The notes under the pieces: generated by a model
Databases searched by the model: none
What the model was told of the DNA's origin: nothing
Seen by the model: the letters and a program-made list of their open reading frames with translations, nothing else
Assembly: GCA_033807775.1 (NCBI GenBank)
Contig: CM066325.1
Location: 22,439,301-22,503,300 of the forward strand
Direction of reading: 5' to 3'
Length of the DNA: 64,000 nucleotides
Origin: Saussurea involucrata
Lineage: Eukaryota > Streptophyta > Magnoliopsida > Asterales > Asteraceae
Position numbers and translations under genes: made by a program
Shown here: positions 1-11,889 of the stretch, in pieces
Layout: every line of letters begins with the position of its first letter
Numbering within the stretch: the first letter of the stretch is position 1

Positions 1-381
1 ACTAAATATAATCATCCAGAGGAAACTATATATACGTTAAAGAATATATATCTTCCATTTCCCAATGTCATAAAATGCAGAAGACCCAAACCACCCCCTA
101 GACATACCCATTAGACAAGTCAAGCCCATAACATTGAACAAAATAAATAAATAAAACATGTTAAAACTCTTCTCAACCGGTCATGGAAATAAGAAAACAG
201 AATAAAATAAAATCATAAAAACAATCTCAACAAAAATATCCCAACCATATAGAAACTTATTTTCCAGATAAAGGTCCTATTTACTTAAAATCACCACAAA
301 CAAGTTTGGAAAGGCCTGTTTGAATTCTGAGGAATAAAAACAGGACAGAAAAATCCCCACATAAAGCTTATTGTAACTGAC
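1..381 (-). other. Intron of the C2-GRAM gene, running off the window
   Basis: This stretch follows the splice donor at 381-380 of the last visible exon of the host gene. No further exon is recognisable before the left edge. It is AT-rich and carries no convincing repeat. In this protein family the reading frame continues past this point with the end of the GRAM domain and a C-terminal VASt-type domain, so the missing exons should lie to the left of the window. Confidence 0.6.
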
Positions 382-3300
382 CATCTGGACTTCGCAAAGG
401 AGGAACGCCATGTCCACCAGCACCCATGCGAAGAACTATTGTTACGGCAGGATTAATGACTGCATGTTGGCTCCTTCGTATCTGCAAAACCAGGCATTAT
501 CCCTGCAAGATTTAATATATATATATACTACAATCAAACCCCAGAAAAGACAGTAGAGACTACAAACCTCATCTATATCTCCAAAAGGAATAATCACCTG
601 TGGAATGGAAAACATACAGAGTCAACGAAATTAGTTCTCACGCAGAAGTGCTAACATAGTAAAGCAATACTAATATTGTGGATGCTAGCTTCAGAAGGGA
701 TGGCATCTGACTTCATTTGACTAGTAAATTAGGAAGAATATGCTTTTAATATGAATGGAAGAAAATATGATGTGAAGAAAATTTCAGATTAACCTTCATT
801 TGTTTCGAGAATACATTAGAGTGGAAGCAGATATGCCAAGCCGAAACATACATACGGCCATGATACAAGAATGACCTCTCCATTGCACATGAATAGCTGT
901 GTTGAACAACCTGAAACATATATATGTATACTATCTGAGCAACTTAAGGAGGCAGTTGTGGGAGTATATATAACTTCTTACATCATGATTATATCTATTG
1001 TGGGTAAAGTAAATGTGAAAGCATCTATAGACATCAACAGTTAAAGAAATTTGCCTCATCTGGTAGAAGATCAAATATCATCTGCAAAGGCCCAGGTTTC
1101 TGATGTACCACTATTGGCCCTGGTTTTAAATTATATACCGAATTCCGTCTTCTATGATTAGCACCAGCATAACCCTTCAAACCCCTAAAAAGTAGTTCAC
1201 ATTAAAAGCCCACATTAAGAGCATGTTCAAAGGAGGCTGAGGCTGATCAAATAGGGAACGCTAACATTGCATACAGTAACAAGCCTTTATGTAACAAAGA
1301 GTAGTCCATATGACATAAAACACAAAAATCTTTAGAAGTACTTGGAGATCAAACCAACAGCCATTAGGAAAAGAGTTAAGCAACATGCTACCTTGAAGAG
1401 TTCGTGGGGAGATTAATTGTTTTAATATGGAGACAGACCTGCGAGACAGAAATGATTTACATCTTTAATTAATCACTTTAAGAGGCTGACCAATGAAAAG
1501 ATACATCTACCAACAGAAAAGGAAATAAGACAAAATTACAATTACCTGCCCTGGTGAACTACTCAAGGGGTGCCATACGGCACCGGTTTGCCCTTCATTT
1601 TCAACAGGAATGGTTACTGAACCAAGAACTGCGCTTTTCCAAATAATATCCCAATCATATATTGACACGTTAATCTGTCCAAAAACAATGAATAGTCATT
1701 ATCATTTAAAAAACTATAAAACTACTTGCATTAATTGCTCTGGACATGATGATATTAGAGAAACAAGGTAGCAATCTTATGCTGGCAAAGCCACTATGCC
1801 TCTCAGCAGTCCAAAATAGACAAGACCACAGAGTTTTGCAAACTTGAAGATGCAACAGAAAGAAAGAATAATAAGCATAAAGTCTTGGATATTAAAAGAT
1901 TGTTGTTCGAAAAAGAAGTGATTGAACAATTATATACAGGAACAGCGGAATAGCTCTAACTAACAAAAGTATTTTCTAACCACTAACAAAACAAGTGAGT
2001 CCCCTACCCTTTGGGGCAAACCAACTAACAGAAAAATAACAGCCATTTAAAAATAGTTACAAGAAAGTCCTTGTACTTCTAAGAAATTAATCCTTAACAA
2101 GTTCTTCTCCCAGGAAGCTATCTCTCACCAACCAACCCATAGAGAAATGATGAAATAGAATAGTGTATGATTGTATCTCATTTACAGCAACTAAGCAATC
2201 ATTGAGAAGCACATTTTAGAAAGCTTCACATGATTATTCACTTTACATGACACTCAATAAGTACCTTTACAGGAAGTTCATCTACAGAAAAATTGAATTC
2301 CTCTCCCCACATTGGATTTCTTGAACCAGGAACCATCGAGCTGCAGAATTAGCATGAGTAAAAATTACTTTAATCATAAGACAGAAGCAGCCCTTGCATG
2401 TATAGAGCCTAATGAAGATTAACTAAAATCAATCACAGGTAAAAAATTAATATTCATGAGATAGTTCCTTTCCTTCAAATCAAAGCTTGAAATGAAACAA
2501 TAAATAATAAATATAACTGTACATATTTTTTAATTTGTTTTCCATCCCAAAATGTAGGTTAACAGTTGACGGAAGTTAACATGAAACAAGATCAGCTAAT
2601 GATTTGGAGCTAATAACTACTATCTGCATAGTAGTAAATTCTGAGATTTTGGTGAACTGGAAGGAAATTAGATAACTTCATGTGCAGCATCAAGCCACAA
2701 AAAAATAAGGGAACCAACTAATCCTGTTAATTACCTAAACCGCTTTTCTGTACCACAAGTGATGATTGCATAAGGATCTGACATGCCATTCAGGTTAGCA
2801 CCAATAAGATTCTTAGCTGCTAACAGTTCCACCTACAAAACATAAAATACCAGAAGTTATTTTCCTTGATTAAAATCTACGGCACTACAGAACCCTTCTA
2901 CACAGGGTAATACCTAAGTTTAAACTGTAAAGCAGTAAAAAGGCCGAGTCAAATTGATTTAAGTCATTATTTAATTCAATCCACCATGCTCGAATAAAGA
3001 TCAATTTACATCAATGGGTAGACTGAATAATTATGCACAAAACCATCAAACAGAAATACTAAGCCAATTCTGTTTAGGCATGAGATTTGGATTTGTGGCA
3101 CACATTATATTTCTCATCCAGATCTGCATTTTGGCCCATCTTGAGCTTCATGGTAATATCTATATATAATAATATAAAACATCTATGCTTTTCAAAGATA
3201 CATACAATACACCGACTCTAAGGAGATACAAGACCAGTTTTACACTGGTTCGTTTAGATATATACCTTTATAATATAAGCTGAGCTGCCGTGAGGGTCAC

Positions 3301-4510
3301 CCTTCAGTTGATCTATCTACAAAGTGCAGAAGGGCACGTCATACAAATGGAAAATCACCCTGTGCAACGGATAATAAGTAAAGAAACCAAAACTGGGCAG
3401 CAAAATAAAGACTATAACTTTGCATTGCCCAGGAGGTTATTTCTTTGAAAATAGCAATTGATTTGAGATTCCTATACAGTAATACCAAACCAAAGGGACA
3501 CGGAAATCCCACGAGAGGTGGGGCCGGGGTAGGATGTATGCAAACCTTGCCTCTAGGTAGAGAGATTGTTTCCGTGGAGACCCCCGGCTTGCATAACAAA
3601 AAAAATAAAAGAAACATTCACACAAGCTAAATATGAGAGTGTGTGCAAACTAGCAGGTTAACATAGGTTTTAGTTTTTTGCTCCAAACTTCTGACAAGGT
3701 GATGCTTATTTATCATATTTATGCAAGTAATCACTTTATCCTCAACAATCAGAAACAATTATTTTCAATTTTGAAAGATGAAAGGTAACAGCAACAAAGT
3801 TCATACTAAACAGTCACATGTTGACTTTTCTTTGGGGTCAGGTTCAATTCCTAGAACACAACCCTAAGTCCATGCTCTATCTGTTCCAAGGGACAGAGAG
3901 GGAGCGAGAGAGAGAGGAATCAAACCTATTAGTTGTTAATGTCTATTGTGATATGGATTTTGTTAAAAACTAAACACCGAATCTTAATGTCGTGATAAGT
4001 TCAATGAAGTTATAAGGAACAATTAACTACACAGAAAACATCATGTCAAACTGTCTTCTTAAGTTATTTTCTTCTTCTTGGAAAAAGAAGTAGGATATTC
4101 AGTCAGATTAATAAATCCTCGAAGGAAAAGCGTTAAACAGGATACAGATGTCATAAGTGGGCCAACAATCCACACAGTCACTTACGAATCACATGCAAAT
4201 CAGCGGTAACAACCGCAAATCACCACATCAAAAATAAACAATCTCACCGGATAAACAACTTGCGATAATAATCACGATAGCAGTTCGAATTAGGATAAAT
4301 GACCTTTTCTTTGTCATCAATGACATCACCGGAAACCAGCGAGGAGGAGTTATCAATCAGCGACCGATCACCCGTACTAATATCACCGTCGTATGCGAAG
4401 AACCAGTATGCCGCAATGAAGAAGAACGCGGCGGCGACGGTGACTTGGACCTCCCACCATGAAGGCAGCAAACAATCGATAGCCGTTTCGGTGATCATTG
4501 AGAGCGACAT
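382..4510 (-). CDS. BAGP1: C2 and GRAM domain protein, BAGP1-like (5' part, ten exons)
   Basis: Spliced host gene, partial at its 3' end. The exons I infer are 4304-4510, 3266-3316, 2735-2832, 2265-2340, 1546-1674, 1392-1438, 1055-1184, 794-910, 568-597 and 382-481. They join in frame to 328 codons and a partial one, with no stop. Residues about 20-42 form one membrane segment (WEVQVTVAAAFFFIAAYWFF). Residues about 80-200 are a C2 domain with the calcium-loop aspartates in MSDPYAII and YDWDII. Residues about 232-328 are the start of a GRAM domain (PGPLQMIFDLLPDE, then RMYVSAWHICFHSNVFSKQ). Arabidopsis BAGP1 (BAG-associated GRAM protein 1), linked to BAG6 processing in fungal defence, has this order: anchor, C2, GRAM, VASt. 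The start is the first ATG of exon 1. The gene looks intact and is the only host gene here. The symbol rests on domain order and sequence resemblance, not on a search. Confidence 0.87.
911..1054 (-). other. Probable GC-AG intron
   Basis: On the minus strand the exon ends CCAGATGAG and is followed by GCAAAT. The next exon starts after TTTCAG with codons for VVQHSYSCAM. Joining these two points preserves the frame and gives DLLPDEVVQHSYSC, the run expected in this family. No GT donor restores it. All the other introns inferred in the gene are GT-AG. Confidence 0.7.
3480..3600 (-). repeat. SINE-like fragment in intron 1 of the C2-GRAM gene
   Basis: Read on the minus strand, this piece has the layout of tRNA-derived plant SINEs of the Au/TS type. 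A CCGGGGGTCTCC block is followed by GGAAACAATCTCTCTACC, a GGCAAGGTTTGCATACAT block, and a CCTACCCCGGCCCCAC block ending in GTGGGA. I see neither a clean target duplication nor a tail, so the copy is partial or old. The short frames across it are not genes. Confidence 0.55.
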
Positions 4511-4793
4511 GTGTGTATGTATAAATCCAGATTACAAACGGTAATCAAGATCATGCTAAGAAACGATTAGCGAAGGATTACTGCCGACTGATTTCCCAAA
4601 GAACATCAAACCGAAAGGGAAAGATGAAGACGCCGACTAAAAATGAAGTGCCACTTTCGTGTCTGATTCGTTACTTTGGAACTGTTGGAGGTAAAAACAA
4701 CGATTGGGAATTTTGGTGATATCATGTGGCTTGCAATGCCATGTTGGTTTTGCTAAACTTAGGATTTCAACAAATTAAATATATTAAACAAAA
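4511..4793 (-). promoter_or_regulatory. 5' UTR and proximal promoter region of the C2-GRAM gene
   Basis: This is the only sequence between the start codon of the C2-GRAM gene and the Mutator-type element upstream. It must hold the leader and core promoter. No unambiguous TATA box was found. The nearby foldback element and its solo LTR place transposon DNA within about 300 bp of the start codon. Confidence 0.4.
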
Positions 4794-5567
4794 TGAAAAT
4801 TAATTAAAAACTTTGACTTATCAAAATGCTCAATTTCTTGCTGATTTTACCAAAATATCCATATTTTTTGCGATGGGTTCCGTGAACGCGGATATGTGCC
4901 TACGTGGCACACATTTTGGCCAAAATGTCCCGCAGAGCCCCCCAACTATGCCCGCAGTGACATGATTGGCCCCTGTCCGCGATGGCTGTAACGACCCGGT
5001 ATCCCAAAACATACATAATATTCATCAATTAACATGTTATACATAATGTCGTTACATTCATGACAAAAGATACATAATAGATCACGTACGGTCCCATAGT
5101 CTCAAAATTATACATTACAAAACATAAGTATTTCCTAATATTCGTCAGCTATCAACCGCATCTACACTTTGTCCTTCCTTAGCTATTAAAAGTTCCTCGA
5201 CCTGGAATACATATTTTTGAAAAGAAAATGAGGGTTAGACCAAACGGTCTAGTGAGATAATCTCTGTCAGTTTTAGTAATCCTTTTTGTAAAGCACATAT
5301 ATACAACAAGTATTTAAATACCAAGCAAGACATGTGCATTGTGTACAACTCATCCTTCACCTGGCCATATTAGTTGGTTGCAAGCCAACTAATAAATCAT
5401 CTCCGCTGCACTTACATACAGCCAACTCCGTTGTCCCTCCGTACAGCCAAAACTCCACCGGTCCTAAGCCCGGCCAACGTGCTCTCGTGTAGTGTAATGC
5501 TCATATAAATAAATATACATCATATTTTCATTTATAAACACGTCATCACATTCCTACCACATATTCA

Positions 5568-5571
<4 letters not shown>

Positions 5572-5621
<50 letters not shown>
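5572..5621. repeat. (AT)n microsatellite within the solo LTR
   Basis: Uninterrupted alternating A and T for about 50 bp. It lies in the solo LTR, upstream of the TCCGGA array. Confidence 0.95.
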
Positions 5622-5623
<2 letters not shown>

Positions 5624-5848
5624 CAGTTTGAAAACGTTTTAAAGTAAAAACTCACCTGATTGCTTATCAAATACCCTTCCAAGCTTTTCTCCGAGCTACC
5701 CGATCTTTTACCCAAAATTCTCAGAATCTGAAACATTTTACATACAAATATCTCTTCACTAAATGAACTCATAAGACTTACTAACAGGCTAAGAACTCTA
5801 GATAAATCTATCTAACTCTTATCCTCAAAAGTGATCAAACAGCCAATG

Positions 5849-6090
5849 TTTCCGGATACCAAGAACTATCCGGACAACATGAACTTTCCGGACAACAAGA
5901 CCAATCCGGACAACCCAACTTTCCGGACAGCATAAGGAATCCGGACATCATCCGGACACCAAAGTAATCCGGATGCCATCCGGTATCTAATTCATCCGGA
6001 AACCATCAAACGAATCGTCCGGACACTATCAAAAGGAACTACCGGACACCACCAAAGAAACTACCGGACACATTCATACTGTGTCCGGAA
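5849..6090. repeat. Degenerate tandem array built on TCCGGACA
   Basis: About fifteen copies of a short unit containing the palindrome TCCGGA or its variants, usually followed by CA and an A-rich spacer of 8 to 20 bp. The array sits where the related LTR at 54565-56214 has a quite different array built on GTCGCAA and TTGCGAC. No coding function is seen. Confidence 0.8.
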
Positions 6091-7113
6091 ACCTCTGTCG
6101 GTTTACCCCAATTTTACCCAGAATTCGGCTGAATCAACCCCAGTCATGAAATCTATGATTCTACTCCGATAGAAACTATCTACTAGCAATTACAGACATA
6201 AAACACAAAGAAACCATACCTCAAATCACTTCCAACAATCCAATTTGAAGCCTTAACCTTTCTTTTCCTCTTCTTCTTCCTTTCTTCCCAAAACACACAC
6301 ACACACACACACACTCTCTAATCTGGATATTTTCTGTTTATGAAAATATCTGAAGCTTAAAGGGGTAATATCAAACCAACTTTACCATTTTAAACCTTAG
6401 ACTAATCATTAATGACAAAGAACACCTTTAACTTATAATTTAACCCAAACTTACCCTAAACATCCTATTTTAAAGTTAACTTTATTTAACGGAACGAAAA
6501 TTTAACTAACGAATTTACCCGGGGTATTACAATGGCCTTCCGCGATAGGTCCGCTATGGATCAAAAAATTTACAATTTTGGTCCTTTTTTGCACGAATCT
6601 TTGCATGCTTTTACTATTTTTTTCCACAATTATTGTACTTTGAAGACCAATTTGTGGTTAAAATTCACTGGCTGTGGCAAAGGCATATGGGTCGTAGAGA
6701 TTGCAGCGACCCATATGCCTTGCTGCAGCCAGTGAATTTTACAGCCAAGTCGCTGCAATCTCTACGACCCATATGCCTTGCCGCAACCAGTGAATTTTAA
6801 CCACAAATTGGTCTTCAAAGTACATTAATTGTGGAAAAAAACAGTAAAAGCATGCAAAGATTCGTGCAAAAAAGGACCAAAATTGTAAAAATTTTGACCC
6901 ATCGCGGACAGGGGCCAATCATGTCACCGCAGGCATAGTTGGGGGGCTCCACGGGACATTTTGGCTAAACATGTGTGCCACATAGGCACGGGTCCGCGAT
7001 CGCAGGACCCATCGCGGAAAATATGGGTATTTTGGTAAAATCAGCGAGAAATTGGGTATTTTGGTAAGTCAGAGTCAAACTTTGGGTATTTTAATTAATT
7101 TCCATAAACAAAA

Positions 7114-7724
7114 ACATTTTTTAATTTAATTAGTTTGTTTGTTTAAACATTAATTATTATTAATATGTTTATTAAATTTAATTCATTTATTAGTTTATTT
7201 GAGCATTATTTTTTTAATATTTTTATTAAAATTTCTTACCCACGCTTTATTTTTAAAAAAATGATATTTTTATGCAATGTTTTTTATTTAAACTGCTAAA
7301 TTATATTTACTCAAAATATAATAAAAGAAAACAAAAGTAAAATTTTAGTTATATATATTTTATAATTAATTTATTAGTTATATTATAATTATCTATATTA
7401 TTTATATTATAATTATTTATATTATTTATATTATAATTTATTAGTTTAGAAAGAAGTTTGGTCTTGCATGTGTGTGGAAGGTGTTATTGCAAAGCTGATG
7501 TGGCACTTGTGAAAGGAGTAAGGTCTTGCAGGTGTGTGGATGGTCTTAGACTCTTTGAATGAAATTAACTTATTAAATTTAAGGCGAAATTCGATTTATA
7601 TTTTGAAAATTAAGAATCTTGGAGTTTTGTTTAATTAGAATTATTGGAATTGAAATATGTCAAATAAATCCGAATATGAAAGAATTTAGATAAAATTAAA
7701 TTTAAATTTAAATTTAGATGAAAT
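7114..7724. other. AT-rich intergenic stretch
   Basis: No gene is seen. The left part is very AT-rich, with short tandem runs such as TTATATTATAATTAT around 7375-7440. The segment from 7450 to 7550 contains two similar copies of GGTCTTGCATGTGTGTGG. Nothing here supports a promoter or an RNA gene. Confidence 0.6.
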
Positions 7725-9676
7725 ATGAAAGACTTTTCCGCCTTCACCTCCAAGTTCCTCCATATCGAACAAAAATCATTCGAAGTTAGGAATCGGTCCA
7801 ACTTACGGAAAAGTAAACTATATGGATTGGGAGCGGATTTAGAGGAGATCCAAGGATGGGCGAGAGGTTTGGGATGCGGACATGGGGAACTACCTTTTAC
7901 ATACCTTGGACTCCCAATAGGGATTCACATGGGAAGGATCGAAAGTTGGAAGGAAGCAATAGTGAAGGTTCAGAATAAACTCGCATCGTGGAAGTCAAAA
8001 ATAATTTCATATGGTGGTAGGCTTACTTTGGTAAAGTCGGTTCTTGGTAGCATTGCCTTATATGTTTTCTCACTTTTTCGCGCCCCGAGAGGAGTGATTA
8101 GTGAGTTAGAGAGAGTGAGATGTAACTTTTTCTGGGGAGGAGGGTCGGGGAAAGGTGAAAACCATAAGAGGGGGGTGGCTTGGGTGAAGTGGGAAAGGGT
8201 ATTGAGAGATTTCAAGAGAGGTGGACTCAATGTGGGGAGCTTACAAAGCGCAAATTGGGGACTTTTGGGAAAATGGTGGTGGAGGTTTGGCATGGAGAAA
8301 GAATCGTTGTGGGTAAAGGTGATAAAAAGTATCTACGGGAGGGATGGGGGTATTGGGAGGAATATTAGTTACACCGGGAGGGGGGGCGGTCGGTTTGGGG
8401 AAACATCATCAAGGTGGGACTTGAACTAGAAAAGATAGGTGTGGAATTTGGGACATCATTCAGGAAAGAGGTGGGAATAGGAGACGAGACTTGTTTTTGG
8501 AACGATAGATGGGTTGAGAACGAAGCGTTGAGCGAGAGATTCAAAAGACTCTTTCAACTCGAAACGAAAAGTGAAGAGTCAATAGCCGATAAGGGGGAGT
8601 GGATAGGAGATAGGTGGGAGTGGAAATGGACATGGAGGAGGGAGCCGAGGGGTAGAGAAATAGGGGAATTAGAAAGTCTAAAAGAGGTTCTTCAAGGGTG
8701 GAAGCCGAAAGTCGGGGCCCAGGATAAAGTAAAATGGCTACTTGGAGAAGATGGGAAACTCACGGTTCAAGAACTAAAGACATTGATCGAGGAAAGATTG
8801 GCGACACTTGGGGAGAATTGCGAGGAGACACTTTGGTCAAAGGCGATCCCAAAAAAGGTATGCATCTTCCTATGGAAAGCTAAACTTGGTAGAGTGCCAT
8901 GTAGGATGGTGCTTGACAAGATGGGCGTGGATCTAGATTCCACATTATGCCCGAGATGTGGGAGAGAACCGGAGACGGTGGAGCATGCTTTAGTGAAATG
9001 TCAAGAAGTAAGCAAGGTGTGGAAAATGGTACTACGGTGGTGGAAAAATGAGGATGCAAACATCAATATAATTCAAGACCTCTTAGAGTTCAAGTTTAAC
9101 AGCACACGTAATAATTTACAACCAAAGATGTGGCAGGAAATGATTTGGAGCTTCCTATATTTAATATGGTCTCAAAGAAATCAAGTGGTGTTTAAAGGCG
9201 AAAAAGGCAAGTTGGAAGACAGATTTTTTGAAATGCAGAGGCGGTGTTACGAATGGATCGCGAAAAGGAATTGAGGTCGAAACCTTGAATGGATCGAGTG
9301 GCTAACCGACCCAAAACACGCGTTGGAAATCACCCGGTGACAGCTCAATCGATCATAATGTAAAGTGGGGCTTCTTGGTGGCCGGATAACGGGGTAATAC
9401 GCCGATCCGAGGGGAGCTTAAATCTCGCAAGCTTGCCTCTGGTCAGGGTTTAATGCCCATCTTTGATCATGGGTTAATATTCATCTGGTGGTTAATATTC
9501 ATCTCGATCATATTTTCTTGGTTCATGCATTGGTCTGGATTGCTGTATCTGAACCATGCATGGGGTTGTAAAGTGGTCGTGTGTCTTGGCAGTATTACTG
9601 TAATGTTGTACCTACAGAAACCTGATGAGGTTGATTTTGGTTTGGTATAAATTAATATGTTGGCTTTAAAAAAAAT
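7725..9676 (+). pseudogene. 5'-truncated LINE (non-LTR retrotransposon), C-terminal part of ORF2
   Basis: Two reading frames, 7725-8429 and 8414-9274, together form the C-terminal part of a plant L1-type reverse transcriptase. Visible blocks are LPFTYLGLPIG and the segment around WWRFGMEKESLWVKVIKSIY. Further on is the zinc-binding domain typical of plant LINEs, with SKAIPKKVCIFLWKAKLGR, LCPRCGREPETVEHALVKC and a conserved tryptophan. The catalytic part of the reverse transcriptase and all of ORF1 are missing. The frame changes at a G-rich run near 8370-8400, so even this part is broken. An A-rich tail lies at 9668-9675. No clear target duplication was found. Confidence 0.85.
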
Positions 9677-9797
9677 ATATAATATATCCAAAGTCATTAG
9701 CACCCCTTTTGTCGGTTGGTCATGTAAGATTTATTAAATACATATTGAGTCAAAGATTATTGATGTTCATAAATAAAAAATAGCTATGTTTGTTCGC
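9677..9797. other. Short AT-rich spacer
   Basis: Lies between the LINE tail and the Tourist-type element, with no recognisable feature. It ends with TTA at 9798-9800, the target site of the next element. Confidence 0.5.
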
Positions 9798-9800
9798 TTA

Positions 9801-10917
9801 GGGTGCGTTTGGTAGGCGGAACAGAACAGAACAGACAAGAACAAGGGCTCTTGTCCCATGTTTGGCATGACTTAAGGTGGAACAGACAGGGACTTGATGG
9901 AACAAATGTGGAACACGCGTGTTCCACCAAGACCCCTGGAACAAGATGGAACTGAGAATTATTTGACTAAAATACCCTTTTCTGAAACCTATCTTCTACC
10001 CATGCCTGCATCTTCCCAATCGATTCTTCCAGTTGCGATTCCAGATGCGATTCTTCATTCCTTCTCACCATCTTTACCTCTCATCTGCTTCCTGCTCATC
10101 ATCGCTCTCGCCGAATTCCTCTTATCACCGTCGATTTCTCCCTACGAGCCTGCTCATCACCATCGTTTCCTGCTCGTCTCCTCTCTCCTCTTCAGGTATG
10201 CTTTCTCTCCATTTGATCTTGTTGGCACTGCTGTGTTCGATAGAAGTTTCTCGAAAAGATTGTATAGAGCTGAGCACATCGACTTTTCTACACTCGATAT
10301 GATTTCTTACAATTTGATTTTTATACAATCTTAGGGTTCGATCTTGTTGGCTCTGCTGTGTTCGATAGAAGTTTTTCGAAAAGAAAAATCGAACACCTCT
10401 GTATACACAGGTTTTTTATTGATGTATTGTATAAACAGATTGTACAAACTGTCTGTGTATCTCGATTTTTATACAATACATAGATTTTTCGTATATGCAT
10501 ATGGATTGTAGAAACGAACACCACTGTCCGTGTAAGATTGTATACAATCGATGTGCTCAGCTCAGTTCCTGATTGAATACATAGGCTAAGTATGTTCACT
10601 TATGTGCTCACCTCTGAAATCGTTTTTTTAACAGCATCTGAAATCGATTTGGTTGCTTCAAATCTGCAACTTGGATGCTTCGATGTTGGATGCTTATTTG
10701 TGGATTTTGGATGCTTCAAATCTGAAAAATTTCTGCTGTTTGGATGCTTATTTGTTGAATATAGTATGCACATTTTGTTGATTTTATTCAAATCTGAAAA
10801 TTTTCTGCTGAGGGTAAATTGGTCATTTAGTCAGTCCTGTTCTGTTCTGTCCAGTTTAGTTATGTTTTACCAAACGCTGGACAGTTGTTCTGTTCCGTTC
10901 TGCAACCAAACGCACCC
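9801..10917. mobile_element. Tourist/Harbinger-type non-autonomous DNA transposon
   Basis: The termini are perfect inverted copies of GGGTGCGTTTGGT, with weaker inverted similarity continuing through a GGAACAGAACAGA-like stretch. The trinucleotide TTA flanks both sides (9798-9800 and 10918-10920), as expected for PIF/Harbinger insertions. At 1,117 bp it is long for a MITE, but it encodes no transposase. It holds a partial internal duplication: a block around GCTGTGTTCGATAGAAGTTT near 10226-10260 recurs near 10350-10385. The short frames inside it have no family resemblance. Confidence 0.85.
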
Positions 10918-10920
10918 TTA

Positions 10921-11119
10921 GAGTTTTGACCCTAATATTTTCATAAAGTGGCATGAAGTCATTTTAGGGTTAATTATTAAGAACGTTTTCTTTTGTTTAA
11001 ATATAATTTTTACCTTTGTGCATGAATATCTATATAAGTATAAATCATAAATAGATGAAGCGGCATGGTAAGAACTATGACTAGGTTGGATGACTTCTAT
11101 TTCAAAAAGAACTAAAAAG
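10921..11119. other. Spacer without a gene
   Basis: AT-rich DNA between two DNA elements. Nothing recognisable was found. Confidence 0.5.
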
Positions 11120-11358
11120 ATCACGGATTTGGTACATGTAGTTTAATGAAAATTATGACTAATGTCCCTAAACTCGAAAACTTCTCGATTTGGTCCCTAC
11201 GGTTGTCATTTTTGCATGACTATGGTCCCTCTACCCAACTTCGTTAATGGTGCCGTGTTGACTCAGGGGTATTTAAGTTTTTTTACGAATTTTTTTTCTT
11301 TATTTTGTATTGTAATTAGAAAAATATACTATATTATATTATACTATTTATATTCATG

Positions 11359-11401
<43 letters not shown>

Positions 11402-11830
11402 CACACACACACACAAACTTTGACACCTCATTGCCGGCCTCCTCACACTGTCACTTCCAGTCGACAACTTCATCATACTGTTGGCCCCCTTCAGTTCTAG
11501 CCGTTGGACCCCTTCCACAGCTGGCCTCTAGTTCTAGCCTACCAGGTTGATTTTTTTATTTAAGAGGTGAATGGTGCATGTGTTTGGTGGAGAAGGGGGT
11601 CGATGGAGAGATAGAGAGAGAAGAAAAAGTTGTAAATAGAGGTAGGGGACTTTGGAGATGGAATCCAACAGTAGAGGAGGCTGGAACTAGAGGTTAGCGG
11701 TGGGAAAGGTTCAACGGCTAGAATTTAAGGGGCCGGCGACTAGAATTAGAGGAGACCCCGCGGTGTGAGGAGGCCAACGGTAGGAAGGGTCCAATGGTGT
11801 GAGGTGTCATAGTTTGTATTTGTGTCTGTG

Positions 11831-11889
<59 letters not shown>

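Larger units (their letters stand above)
4987..6531 (-). mobile_element. Solo LTR of a Ty3/gypsy element inside the foldback element
   Basis: The block starts TGTAACGACCC and ends GGGGTATTACA, and is flanked by the 5-bp direct repeat ATGGC at 4982-4986 and 6532-6536. No internal retrotransposon sequence remains, so it is a solo LTR of 1,545 bp. It is clearly related to the LTR at 54565-56214: both share the block around GAGGGTTAGACC, the GGTCTAGTGAGA stretch, and a region rich in ACAGCCAAC. That relation sets its sense strand as minus. It probably arose by recombination between two LTRs. Confidence 0.85.
4794..7104. mobile_element. Mutator-type foldback element, split by a solo LTR
   Basis: The ends are inverted copies: TGAAAATTAATTAAAA at the left and, in reverse complement, TGGAAATTAATTAAAA at the right. 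The inverted similarity continues inward for about 350 bp per arm and meets in a palindromic centre near 6660-6790. The 9-bp direct repeat TAAACAAAA flanks it at 4785-4793 and 7105-7113, the target-duplication length expected for Mutator-like elements. Removing the inserted LTR and its duplicated 5 bp leaves about 760 bp with no coding capacity. The element is therefore non-autonomous. Confidence 0.8.

Noticed and set aside
3339..3630. Coding frames in intron 1 of the C2-GRAM gene
   Set aside because: They coincide with the SINE-like fragment and have no conserved protein signal.
4244..4303. Exon 1 of the C2-GRAM gene extended to a donor at 4247
   Set aside because: That donor leaves phase 2 and no acceptor restores the frame. 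The donor at 4303 (GAAAAG followed by GTCATT) joins exon 2 in frame.
7450..7550. Terminal repeats of another DNA transposon around GGTCTTGCATGTGTGTGG
   Set aside because: The two copies are direct, short and close together, with no inverted ends or target duplication.
9894..10921. Several 60-150 codon frames inside the Tourist-type element
   Set aside because: They overlap on both strands, show no family resemblance and lie within terminal inverted repeats of a noncoding element.
11356..11550. Short ORFs across the AT and AC microsatellites near 5.6, 11.4 and 11.8 kb
   Set aside because: Their protein sequence (Tyr-Ile and His-Thr runs) is only the translation of simple repeats.
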